A stretch of 36,169 bases of DNA from a virus: IMG/VR virus record IMGVR_UViG_3300042731_008311, positions 1 through 36,169 of that record; one strand, written 5' to 3'. Numbering within the stretch: the first letter of the stretch is position 1; each line of letters starts with the position of its first letter. Of the stretch, positions 14,979 to 20,404 are shown one piece after another. The notes below the pieces were generated by a model. The model worked only from the letters and a program-made list of their open reading frames with translations. It did no database searches and was not told the origin of the DNA. Both the position numbers and the translations under genes were made by a program.

Positions 14979-15620
14979 ATCGTGATTTTCGTAAAGATCG
15001 AAGATTGGCTTATCTATCTTCATGATCTTCTTCCTGAGTTCCGGAGTCAGAGCCGGGCAATAAGTGTTTGGCGGCTTACCCCTGTATCCTCGTTGGCTGC
15101 GTGTGTTCCTCTTCCTGGTTGCGGCGAGTATCTCCTTCGTGAACTGTGGATAACCCAAGATATCTCTCATGACGATTTCTAGCTCTTCGTACATGTTCTC
15201 ATACTGGATCATATACGTCGGTGGGCACCACCGCAATTGCCCAGTCGAGTGTTCGCGTTTTTGCTTAGGCTCAATAACCATCTCATACCAGCCTTGCGAG
15301 TATGGCTTTTCAGCTAAGCAGACTTCTACGAACTGGTGAAACCCTAATCCCCTTCTCGTCGGCCTCCACCACCAGTCCATCTTGATATGATAATTATACA
15401 ACGACGTATACCAATCAAGCGGATTTCGGTAAAACACAATCCAAGGTAAAAGATTCCAATTGGCGGAGTCCTTGAAGTAAACGGCTGTCTTGTGGCTCTT
15501 ATAGCTTGGTGCTAACTCCAGAATTGGGATTCCCCACATTTGGCAGAGATGGTAAAACCACATTCCGCCAGTTTTTGGAAAATGCACGAAAATGAATTTT
15601 TCAGAGAGAAAGCTTGGCAT
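14949..15620 (-). CDS. sulfotransferase-like protein
   Basis: 223 aa from ATG 15620 (AGGAAG upstream); upstream codons of the open frame belong to tRNA-Leu(TAG). FIFVHFPKTGGMWFYHLC (residues 9-26) matches the PAPS 5'-phosphosulfate loop (FxxxPKTGGTS), and WIVFYRNPLDWYTSLYNYH matches the 3'-phosphate motif (RNPxDxxxSxYxxH). These enzymes move sulfate from PAPS to sugars or proteins. An acceptor is not known; glycan modification fits the GT25, NeuA-like and sialyltransferase-like genes elsewhere. The C-terminal residues AIVAKWQTR and the stop are read from tRNA-Leu(CAG), so tRNA processing should remove the stop codon. Confidence 0.75.
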   Translation of the reverse strand: MPSFLSEKFIFVHFPKTGGMWFYHLCQMWGIPILELAPSYKSHKTAVYFKDSANWNLLPWIVFYRNPLDWYTSLYNYHIKMDWWWRPTRRGLGFHQFVEVCLAEKPYSQGWYEMVIEPKQKREHSTGQLRWCPPTYMIQYENMYEELEIVMRDILGYPQFTKEILAATRKRNTRSQRGYRGKPPNTYCPALTPELRKKIMKIDKPIFDLYENHDAIVAKWQTR

Positions 15621-15631
15621 CGTCTTCCTAG

Positions 15632-15712
15632 TAGCCGGAACAGGATTCGAACCTGCACGCCTCGCGGCACCAGATCCTAAATCTGGCGTGTCTACCATTC
15701 CACCATCCGGCC
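15632..15712 (-). tRNA. tRNA-Leu(TAG)
   Basis: Anticodon loop TTTAGGA; long variable arm; acceptor GGCCGGA/TCCGGCT; discriminator A. Confidence 0.95.
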
Positions 15713-15725
15713 ATACTTACATGAG

Positions 15726-15799
15726 TGAGCGTGAGTGGACTTGAACCACCGACCCCTACCATGTCACGGTAGTGCTCTGGCCAACTGAGCTACACGCTC
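15726..15799 (-). tRNA. tRNA-Val(GAC)
   Basis: Anticodon loop GTGACAT on CTACC/GGTAG; acceptor GAGCGTG/CACGCTC; discriminator A. Confidence 0.9.
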
Positions 15800-15823
15800 G
15801 TGATGGCAAGCTTTATCTTCGCT

Positions 15824-15839
15824 ACCAAATTGTCAAAGA
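15824..15839 (-). promoter_or_regulatory. boxA-like antitermination site 1
   Basis: TCTTTGACAATTTGGT on the minus strand, 24 nt before tRNA-Val(GAC). It resembles boxA of bacterial rRNA leaders (E. coli GCTCTTTAACAATTTA). An identical 16-mer occurs at 20651-20666. Confidence 0.55.
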
Positions 15840-15860
15840 TCAAATGATCGGTCTGGTAAT

Positions 15861-15960
15861 GGAGGGATGGCGGAGCGTTTTTGCGGTTTCCCTGCTCCTT
15901 CTTAGCGGTCCCCGGTGCCAGTTTGAGGGCCAACCGAAGATTAACCGCGTCAGGTTCCCT
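15861..15960 (-). ncRNA. structured spacer RNA candidate between tRNA-Ile(TAT) and tRNA-Val
   Basis: This 180-bp spacer holds no convincing ORF. On the minus strand, GCGGT and ACCGC (15944-48/15905-09) enclose a hairpin with CGGT/ACCG and GCC/GGC pairs, and GGAGC pairs with GCTCC (15894-98/15872-76). Function is unknown; it could be processed leader or a decayed tRNA. Confidence 0.3.
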
Positions 15961-15979
15961 ACGATCACCTTTCTACGAG

Positions 15980-16052
15980 TAGGGGAGGTGGGAATCGAAC
16001 CCACGACCAACGGCTTATAAGACCGCTACTCTTACCACTGAGCTACTCCCCC
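15980..16052 (-). tRNA. tRNA-Ile(TAT)
   Basis: Anticodon loop CTTATAA, with stem GCGGT/GCCGT (two wobble pairs); acceptor GGGGGAG/CTCCCCT; discriminator A. Reads AUA directly. Confidence 0.9.
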
Positions 16053-16105
16053 AGAAATTACTGAGTTCGTATCAATGGCATGAATCTACTCCGTATTTTA
16101 GTAGT

Positions 16106-16372
16106 ATGCTCGCGGACGCCATCAACGATTACGCCATCGAACATGACTGGGTTTTCTTCGTAAGAGGCGATTACTTCCGCAAGATGTACCTCAAACGACA
16201 ACTTGGACTGTACCCGTATCTGCTTCTCGACGGGACTTCGTTATGGGTTGTCGATGGTCGTAGGCAAACTGGCGACCATAAAGCTCCTTACGTCCAAAGG
16301 CATTTCGATGTTGCCGATCCAACATGTTTCGATCAAGTCGAAGCCTTTCTAAGTGCGACTGGAAGGATTTGA
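16106..16372 (+). CDS. small hypothetical protein, 88 aa, plus strand within the tRNA array
   Basis: The frame encodes MLADAINDYAIEHDWVFFVR, then YFRKMYLKRQLGLYPYLLLD and GTSLWVVDGRRQTGDHKAPY, with amino acids distributed like a real protein. The ribosome site is poor, and a CGTATTTTA element lies 6 nt before the ATG, so the message might be nearly leaderless or start downstream. Its final 19 bp lie antisense to tRNA-Ile(GAT), where the stop falls in the T-arm. It is opposite in direction to the tRNAs. I recognise no family, and the start is uncertain. Confidence 0.5.
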   Translation: MLADAINDYAIEHDWVFFVRGDYFRKMYLKRQLGLYPYLLLDGTSLWVVDGRRQTGDHKAPYVQRHFDVADPTCFDQVEAFLSATGRI

Positions 16373-16428
16373 ACCTTCGACTTCCTCGTTATCAGCGAGG
16401 TACTCTAACCGGGCTGAGTTACAGTCGC
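16354..16428 (-). tRNA. tRNA-Ile(GAT)
   Basis: Anticodon loop CTGATAA on CCTCG/CGAGG; acceptor GCGACTG/CAGTCGC; discriminator A. Confidence 0.95.
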
Positions 16429-16572
16429 ATCTGTCTCTTCGTCGATCTCCTTTTGAGCCTCACGCTTCAAGATGGTGCGGACCGGAGTCCCGTCCTTCTT
16501 GTGGTACGTGCTGCTGTTGTGAGTGCGGTCGTTGTGCTTGCGATAGCTGGCATTCTTGTTGCTAGTGATCAT
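16405..16572 (-). CDS. small basic protein, 55 aa, running into tRNA-Ile
   Basis: ATG 16572 with AGGA 10 nt upstream. The peptide MITSNKNASYRKHNDRTHNS continues with TYHKKDGTPVRTILKREAQK and ends EIDEETDATVTQPG. It is strongly basic until the acidic tail. The last eight codons and the TAG stop come from the 5' part of tRNA-Ile(GAT). This matches the arrangement of the sulfotransferase-like gene. No family is recognised. A TTG at 16650 is possible but lacks a ribosome site. Confidence 0.45.
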   Translation of the reverse strand: MITSNKNASYRKHNDRTHNSSTYHKKDGTPVRTILKREAQKEIDEETDATVTQPG

Positions 16573-16701
16573 TCGTTCATAGTTCCTAGGATTTATGGAC
16601 GGATTATGTTGCTCATAATCCCTTATAATCCGTCGAGATCTGGTATCCAAGCTTCAAACGCTAGGCTGAACGGATGTCAGCTTTTAACGAATGGAGCTAG
16701 C

Positions 16702-16968
16702 ATGAAAACGGCCCATCTGGAGGTCATCGGTGGCCTCATCCGGGTGTTTCCAGAAGGAAAATCCTTCGGCGACCCTTACGAATACGCAATCACAATAAGG
16801 ACCCTCTCTCACGATAAAGTCGAAGTTTTGGGTACTCTCACGTCTCCAACACCATCTCAATGGCGGGCAATCCAAGAGTGCTTGAAGTCCAACGGATTCA
16901 AGGCTTTCGTGATCACTCGCAAGCGAGACGATGGCTCAACGGAGGTCCGAGAGCACATTATCAAGTAG
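16702..16968 (+). CDS. small hypothetical protein, 88 aa
   Basis: ATG 16702 with GGAG 6 nt upstream. The protein has a beta-rich first half (KTAHLEVIGGLIRVFPEGKS, YEYAITIRTLSHDKVEVLG) followed by a helix (SPTPSQWRAIQECLKSNG) and a strand (FKAFVITRKRDDGSTEVREH). The pattern suggests a compact alpha/beta fold. Its TAG stop is the last three bases of the tRNA-Leu(CAA) gene read on the other strand, so the two genes touch tail to tail. Function is unknown. Confidence 0.65.
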   Translation: MKTAHLEVIGGLIRVFPEGKSFGDPYEYAITIRTLSHDKVEVLGTLTSPTPSQWRAIQECLKSNGFKAFVITRKRDDGSTEVREHIIK

Positions 16969-17047
16969 CCAAGGAGGGAGTCGAACCCTCACGCCCTGTG
17001 GGCACTGGTTCTTGAAACCAGCGTGTCTACCGTTCCACCACTTGGCC
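16966..17047 (-). tRNA. tRNA-Leu(CAA)
   Basis: Anticodon loop TTCAAGA; long variable arm; acceptor GGCCAAG/CTTGGCT; discriminator A. Confidence 0.95.
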
Positions 17048-17053
17048 ATGGAA

Positions 17054-17071
17054 GGCGGGCCGGAGCCCGCC
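17054..17071 (-). terminator. GC-rich hairpin after HNH gene
   Basis: GGCGGGC/GCCCGCC with a four-base loop, directly after the HNH stop and before tRNA-Leu(CAA). There is no U-tract, so it may be a weak terminator or a protective stem. Confidence 0.4.
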
Positions 17072-17074
17072 CTC

Positions 17075-17668
17075 TTAGTTCTCTAGCGGGACGTTCCAGT
17101 ACATCTCGCTAACGAATTTCTCCCACGAGTCCAGAACGATACCGCAATGGAACGTCGGAGCCCATCGCGGAGCCTTCGGGACCGTCCGGAGCTTCATCTT
17201 GGCCTGCTTTGGAGTCCGGTCGGCCTTCCTGTGGTTGCAAGCAACACAGGCGGCAACGCAGTTCTCGAAGCAGCTTGTGCCACCCTGTGCCCTTGGCACA
17301 ACGTGGTCCACCGTGATCTCCTGACTTCCCGGTCGGCAACCGCAATACTGGCAGGTCCACCTGTCCCTGTTGAACAGGTTCTTCCTGCTGAAGGCGACCG
17401 TCGTGTTCGGGACCTTTCCGTAATTCGCCAATGTGACGACCTCCGGAACGCGGATTGTAGCTCCGACCAACTTGATGTAGGGATCGCCATCTTCCGGTCG
17501 GAGTTCGGTCCAATCGTTCCAGGTGTACTGAGCGTAATCGTGTGGGTCAACCACGCGGGCCGAGCCCACCCATACCTTCACCAGTGTCTCGGCGACGGTC
17601 TGGACATTCACCGGCTGCCACAGATTGTTCAGTACCAAAGTCGGTCTGTTTAGTGCATTGGCGGTCAT
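17075..17668 (-). CDS. HNH endonuclease
   Basis: 197 aa. The HNH region is intact: WTCQYCGCRPGSQEITVDHV, then PRAQGGTSCFENCVAACVAC and NHRKADRTPKQA. Two CxxC pairs (CQYC, CVAC) would bind the structural zinc, and VDHVVPR carries the catalytic His. The N-terminal 90 residues (TLVLNNLWQPVNVQTVAETL, then VVDPHDYAQYTWNDW) are the usual partner domain of a bacterial HNH group. This full-length form is more like a bacterial-type nuclease than a short homing enzyme, but its place inside a tRNA array allows a mobile origin. GAGG and TGGAG lie before the ATG. Confidence 0.85.
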   Translation of the reverse strand: MTANALNRPTLVLNNLWQPVNVQTVAETLVKVWVGSARVVDPHDYAQYTWNDWTELRPEDGDPYIKLVGATIRVPEVVTLANYGKVPNTTVAFSRKNLFNRDRWTCQYCGCRPGSQEITVDHVVPRAQGGTSCFENCVAACVACNHRKADRTPKQAKMKLRTVPKAPRWAPTFHCGIVLDSWEKFVSEMYWNVPLEN

Positions 17669-18008
17669 TGCTCCATTCCTCGTGATAAACCCGAAGCTCC
17701 GTCATATCTTCGGTTAAGCGACCCTGACGAGACTCGAACTCGCAACTTCCAGATCGACAGTCTGGTGCTCTAACCAATTGAACTACAGGGCCGTATATGA
17801 CGTTAAATGTGTCCAGTCCTTCCCATCGCCAGACGTCGTACCATCTGTAGTACAGATGAAAGCCTATCCCGCGATGGGCGAATGTGGTGTAGTCTCCCTT
17901 AAGTCCGGAGCGGTAGACGAATTGCTTCGACGGTGGTGGTAGCCATGTTTCGATTGTCTCACCGTCACATGGTCCGCCGACGAATGTCATCTTTCCGCGT
18001 TCGAACAT
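17547..18008 (-). CDS. GGPxDG-motif protein whose frame reads through tRNA-Asp
   Basis: The ATG at 18008 has a strong site, GGAAGGAAGG. The first 70 codons are convincing: MFERGKMTFVGGPCDGETIE, then LPPPSKQFVYRSGLKGDYTT and GIGFHLYYRWYDVWRWEG. FVGGPxDG is seen in small proteins of unknown role. The frame then has no stop and passes through the entire tRNA-Asp gene (17719-17792) and into the HNH gene's 5' end, ending at 17547. The downstream part is probably not meaningful protein. tRNA-Asp may have been inserted, removing the original stop. Processing would leave a message without a stop codon. Confidence 0.5.
   Translation of the reverse strand: MFERGKMTFVGGPCDGETIETWLPPPSKQFVYRSGLKGDYTTFAHRGIGFHLYYRWYDVWRWEGLDTFNVIYGPVVQLVRAPDCRSGSCEFESRQGRLTEDMTELRVYHEEWSNDRQCTKQTDFGTEQSVAAGECPDRRRDTGEGMGGLGPRG
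17719..17792 (-). tRNA. tRNA-Asp(GTC)
   Basis: Anticodon loop CTGTCGA; acceptor GGCCCTG/CAGGGTC; discriminator G as expected for Asp. Confidence 0.95.
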
Positions 18009-18030
18009 CCTTCCTTCCTAGTTTGTGTAG

Positions 18031-18103
18031 TGGAGACGATCGGACTCGAACCGACAACCTTCTGCGTGCAAAGCAGACGCACTCCCAGTTGTGCTACGTC
18101 CCC
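18031..18103 (-). tRNA. tRNA-Ala(TGC)
   Basis: Anticodon loop TTTGCAC; acceptor GGGGACG/CGTCTCC contains the G3-U70 pair used by alanyl-tRNA synthetase; discriminator A. Confidence 0.95.
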
Positions 18104-18129
18104 ATTTCATAATGAGCCTCAGCATGACA

Positions 18130-18215
18130 GGTGTACGACGGGGATCGAACCCGCATGGTGTTACCACCTCTTGGTTCACAGCCAAGCCCGGCAAACCAGT
18201 ATCCGGCTCGTACAC
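18130..18215 (-). tRNA. tRNA-His(GTG)-like, long variable arm, unusual D-arm
   Basis: Anticodon loop CTGTGAA on CTTGG/CCAAG; acceptor GTGTACG/CGTACAC; discriminator C, as in His tRNAs. Odd points: variable arm GGTG-GTAA-CACC, D stem CCGG/CCGG, A at position 8 instead of U, and no encoded G at position -1. Confidence 0.75.
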
Positions 18216-18217
18216 AG

Positions 18218-18290
18218 TACGGAGGACGGGCCTCGAACCCGCAACCACCAGATTGGAAATCTGGCACTCTGCCAATTGAGTTACCTCCGC
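18218..18290 (-). tRNA. tRNA-Gly(TCC)
   Basis: Anticodon loop TTTCCAA; acceptor GCGGAGG/CCTCCGT; discriminator A. Confidence 0.95.
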
Positions 18291-18295
18291 ATAAG

Positions 18296-18369
18296 CTGAC
18301 CTGCTAGGAGTCGAACCTAGAATCGCCTGATTCAGAGTCAGGTGCATTAACCAATTATGCTACAGGTCA
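18296..18369 (-). tRNA. tRNA-Gln(CTG)
   Basis: Anticodon loop CTCTGAA; acceptor TGACCTG/CAGGTCA; discriminator G. Confidence 0.95.
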
Positions 18370-18374
18370 TCAAG

Positions 18375-18445
18375 CTGGCCCGCTGCGATTCGAACGCAGA
18401 ATACAAGATCCAAAATCTTGTGTATTACCATTATACTACAGGCCA
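18375..18445 (-). tRNA. tRNA-Gln(TTG)
   Basis: Anticodon loop TTTTGGA; acceptor TGGCCTG/CGGGCCA; discriminator G. Confidence 0.95.
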
Positions 18446-18450
18446 ATGAG

Positions 18451-18524
18451 TGCGGACGACCGGGCTCGAACCGGCGACAGCCACGTTGGCAACGTGGTAC
18501 TCTACCAAACTGAGTTACGTCCGC
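18451..18524 (-). tRNA. tRNA-Gly(GCC)
   Basis: Anticodon loop TTGCCAA; acceptor GCGGACG/CGTCCGC; discriminator A. Confidence 0.95.
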
Positions 18525-18529
18525 ATGAG

Positions 18530-18663
18530 TGGAGGCGGCGAGATTCGAACTCGCGTCCAGTGGTGTTGCTGACCGATCCGTAGGGTCTTGCTAAGGCAGT
18601 TACTACGTTAGGCTACCACGCCCGATCGCTCACTAGGCACCCTGTCGATGCCGGGTCGCCCCC
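18530..18663 (-). ncRNA. miniature tmRNA-like RNA (ssrA-like tRNA domain), 134 nt
   Basis: The 5' end GGGGGCG pairs with the 3' end CGCCTCC, including a G3-U70 wobble (alanine identity), followed by discriminator A. The 5' segment CCGGCATCGACAGGG and the 3' segment TGGACGCGAGTTCGAATC match the conserved ends of bacterial tmRNA. GGTG/CACC (positions 23-26 and 99-102 of the RNA) and CGATC/GATCG (36-40 and 86-90) give a long P2-like helix. A normal tmRNA is about 350 nt with a tag reading frame and several pseudoknots; those do not fit here. It may be a minimal or decoy tmRNA, or a remnant. No CCA is encoded. It starts 6 nt after the stop of the 55-aa gene. Confidence 0.65.
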
Positions 18664-18669
18664 GGTTAC

Positions 18670-18837
18670 TCAATCCGTGTAAGGGATCGAGATTTTGGTC
18701 GGTGGTTCTTTTCCTTTCTTCAGGGCTTCTTTGGTTCTGTGACGAAGCTTTCTCATTTCGGCTCTGATGTAGGTCCGATTCGGACGACGGCCAACACGGC
18801 AGGCACGGCATCCACAAAACTTGTAAACGTTCGACAT
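18670..18837 (-). CDS. small basic Cys-containing protein, 55 aa
   Basis: The ATG at 18837 follows AGAAGGAG at good spacing. The peptide is MSNVYKFCGCRACRVGRRPN, then RTYIRAEMRKLRHRTKEALK, then KGKEPPTKISIPYTD. The CGCRAC cluster could bind metal, and the helix is strongly positive, so nucleic-acid binding is plausible. A perfect 12-bp hairpin (18846-18874) includes most of the ribosome site and should control translation. The gene ends just before the tmRNA-like RNA, and the two may be co-expressed. I know no homologue. Confidence 0.65.
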   Translation of the reverse strand: MSNVYKFCGCRACRVGRRPNRTYIRAEMRKLRHRTKEALKKGKEPPTKISIPYTD

Positions 18838-18845
18838 TTCCGGCT

Positions 18846-18874
18846 CCTTCTATTAGCGGTAAGCTAATAGAAGG
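18846..18874 (-). promoter_or_regulatory. 12-bp hairpin overlapping the Shine-Dalgarno of the 55-aa gene
   Basis: CCTTCTATTAGC and GCTAATAGAAGG form a perfect stem with a TTACC loop on the minus strand. The last bases, AGAAGG, are part of the ribosome site, 9 nt before the ATG. Either a translation switch or a processing site. Confidence 0.65.
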
Positions 18875-18911
18875 GGCTCGTCGTGATTTTTCTCATGGTT
18901 TTGTCCTCCAG

Positions 18912-18985
18912 TAACCCCGCTCGGATTCGAACCGAGAATCCCCACTTTAGGAAAGTGGTGCGTTATCCTGTTACGCTACGAGGTC
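18912..18985 (-). tRNA. tRNA-Arg(CCT)
   Basis: Anticodon loop TTCCTAA; acceptor GACCTCG/CGGGGTT with G-T pairs; discriminator A. Confidence 0.95.
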
Positions 18986-18995
18986 GTGCGTTAAG

Positions 18996-19068
18996 TGGAG
19001 GATACCGGGCTCGAACCGGTGACCCCGACACTGCCAGCGTCGTGCTCTCCCAACTGAGCTAATCCCCC
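18996..19068 (-). tRNA. tRNA-Ala(GGC)
   Basis: Anticodon loop CTGGCAG; acceptor GGGGGAT/ATCCTCC with G3-U70; discriminator A. Confidence 0.95.
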
Positions 19069-19073
19069 ATGAG

Positions 19074-19148
19074 TACCGCGTACCGGATTCGAACCGGTGA
19101 CCTCCTGGCTGAGAACCAGGCATCCTGGGCCAACTAGACCAACGCGGC
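19074..19148 (-). tRNA. tRNA-Glu(CTC)
   Basis: Anticodon loop TTCTCAG; acceptor GCCGCGT/ACGCGGT; discriminator A. Confidence 0.95.
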
Positions 19149-19157
19149 TTATATCAG

Positions 19158-19230
19158 TGCCCCCGGCTGGGCTCGAACCAGCGACCTGCTGTTTAAGAGA
19201 CAGCTACTCTACCAACTGAGTTACAAGGGC
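19158..19230 (-). tRNA. tRNA-Lys(CTT)
   Basis: Anticodon loop CTCTTAA; acceptor GCCCTTG/CGGGGGC with T-G pairs; discriminator A. Confidence 0.95.
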
Positions 19231-19235
19231 TTGGT

Positions 19236-19318
19236 TTGGGACGTCTGCAGCGACCGGTGCTCCAATCCGGTTCTGCAGCCACGGCGGCCTAAGGAGCCTA
19301 ATGAGCGGCCTGTCCCAA
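19236..19318 (-). ncRNA. tRNA-sized structured RNA of unknown type
   Basis: 83 nt between tRNA-Val(TAC) and tRNA-Lys. TTGGGAC/GTCCCAA close it like an acceptor stem. Inside are a CTGCAG/CTGCAG stem holding ACCGG/CCGGT with a 9-nt loop, and a 5' region with GGC-TCCTTAG-GCC. No T-loop TTCGA motif is present, so it is not a tRNA. There is no plausible ORF. Confidence 0.4.
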
Positions 19319-19319
19319 G

Positions 19320-19393
19320 TGGGCGATACAGGACTCGAACCTGTGACTTTCACTTTGTAAGAGTGACACTCTTGCCATCTGAGTTAATCGCCC
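19320..19393 (-). tRNA. tRNA-Val(TAC)
   Basis: Anticodon loop CTTACAA; acceptor GGGCGAT/ATCGCCC; discriminator A. Confidence 0.95.
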
Positions 19394-19397
19394 GAAG

Positions 19398-19470
19398 CAC
19401 TCCCGGCAGGATTCGAACCTGCGATCGTCTGATTAGAAGTCAGATGCGTTATCCACTACGCTACGGGAGC
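19398..19470 (-). tRNA. tRNA-Arg(TCT)
   Basis: Anticodon loop CTTCTAA; acceptor GCTCCCG/CGGGAGT; discriminator G. Confidence 0.95.
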
Positions 19471-19475
19471 AAAAG

Positions 19476-19548
19476 CGACCTTGGGTGGATTTGAACCACC
19501 GACTTCCTCCTTCGCAGGGAGGCACTCTATCCGCTGAGCTACAAGGTC
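19476..19548 (-). tRNA. tRNA-Arg(GCG)
   Basis: Anticodon loop CTGCGAA; acceptor GACCTTG/CAAGGTC; discriminator G. GCG is used where many bacteria have ACG (inosine). Confidence 0.95.
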
Positions 19549-19553
19549 ATCAG

Positions 19554-19627
19554 CAGTCCCGGAGAGACTCGAACTCCCAACTTCCACGTTCGAAGCGTGG
19601 CACTCTATCCAATTGAGCTACGGGACC
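19554..19627 (-). tRNA. tRNA-Arg(TCG)
   Basis: Anticodon loop CTTCGAA; acceptor GGTCCCG/CGGGACT; discriminator G. Confidence 0.95.
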
Positions 19628-19633
19628 ATTCAG

Positions 19634-19705
19634 AGCTAGCGGTGGGGATCGAACCCACGACCCCGATCTTACCAAGATCGTGCTCTACCACTGAGCTACG
19701 CCAGC
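19634..19705 (-). tRNA. tRNA-Thr(GGT)
   Basis: Anticodon loop TTGGTAA; acceptor GCTGGCG/CGCTAGC; discriminator T. Confidence 0.95.
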
Positions 19706-19711
19706 AACGAG

Positions 19712-19785
19712 TGGTACGGGGCGGAATCGAACCGCCGACACCCTGGGCTTCAACCAAGTGCTCTACCGGACTGAGCTACCGCACC
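19712..19785 (-). tRNA. tRNA-Phe(GAA)
   Basis: Anticodon loop TTGAAGC; acceptor GGTGCGG/CCGTACC; discriminator A. Its U8-A9-G10 is the stop codon of the upstream secreted-protein gene. Confidence 0.95.
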
Positions 19786-20342
19786 TTAAACGTGTCTCTA
19801 GGCTTCATGTTCTGCCGTTCTTCCCAATCGTCCTTCTCATCAATCCACTCGGTCATCCTATCCATGATACTCTTGACCGCGTTGATCCCGATGTAACGGT
19901 GGATGCCCCACTTACCATCCCGCTTGTACCACGCCATCATCTCGATCTCAGGATCAAGAACATCGAATTTGTCGTAGTTTGGGTTATCGGGTCCAACCAC
20001 CGCAACATTCACAAACCTCCGGAAATCATCGGCTTCCCAAAGCTTGACCGAATCGTTGATCATCTTCGTGATGGCTTTGTCGCTCGTGCGAACGATGAAC
20101 ACCGCCATCGATCTTCCGCTCTCCATCGATTCCATGTAGGCGTCGTGGTAGGAGAGGACGACCAGTTGTTCTGTCCCAAGTTCCTGAATGCTGAATGCAG
20201 GGGGCAGTTTTTCTGGTTCTGCCGGTTCTCCGGAATCTCGCTGCGGCTTCAGTACCCTCAAGAGGTCGAACTGTGTCTCTTGAGCGTGAACGTAGGCCGC
20301 GATGATTGTCATGAAGACGATCGTGGGAGTAATCCGAATCAT
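19776..20342 (-). CDS. exported protein, possibly thioredoxin-like without CxxC
   Basis: 188 aa with a signal peptide, MIRITPTIVFMTIIAAYVHA. After a Pro/Glu linker (to about residue 50) come a strand-helix-strand series: SMAVFIVRTSDKAITKMIND, FRRFVNVAVVGPDNPNYDKF, and PEIEMMAWYKRDGKWGIHRY. The order and the Pro before a hydrophobic strand resemble a thioredoxin fold, but no CxxC is present, so redox activity is unlikely. It should be periplasmic. A CGTATTAGA element lies 42 nt upstream. The final codons KVR and TAG are read from the start of tRNA-Phe. Fold assignment is tentative. Confidence 0.65.
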   Translation of the reverse strand: MIRITPTIVFMTIIAAYVHAQETQFDLLRVLKPQRDSGEPAEPEKLPPAFSIQELGTEQLVVLSYHDAYMESMESGRSMAVFIVRTSDKAITKMINDSVKLWEADDFRRFVNVAVVGPDNPNYDKFDVLDPEIEMMAWYKRDGKWGIHRYIGINAVKSIMDRMTEWIDEKDDWEERQNMKPRDTFKVR

Positions 20343-20384
20343 TTTCTTCCCCTTGTGCGTGTGGATCGGTTTCCCAAACCAAGA

Positions 20385-20393
20385 TCTAATACG
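20385..20393 (-). promoter_or_regulatory. CGTATTAGA promoter-like element
   Basis: 42 nt upstream of the secreted-protein start. Related to CGTATTTA elements before 21519 and 24604, at similar distances. Confidence 0.25.
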
Positions 20394-20404
20394 CCTGGGG
20401 AGTG

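Noticed and set aside
17075-17668. HNH gene as a homing endonuclease in an intron
   Set aside because: No split gene or intron-like structure flanks it, and its full length matches a stand-alone bacterial-type HNH protein.
18608-18817. 69-aa minus-strand ORF ending GVVA
   Set aside because: Out of frame with the well-supported 55-aa gene and extends into the tmRNA-like RNA.
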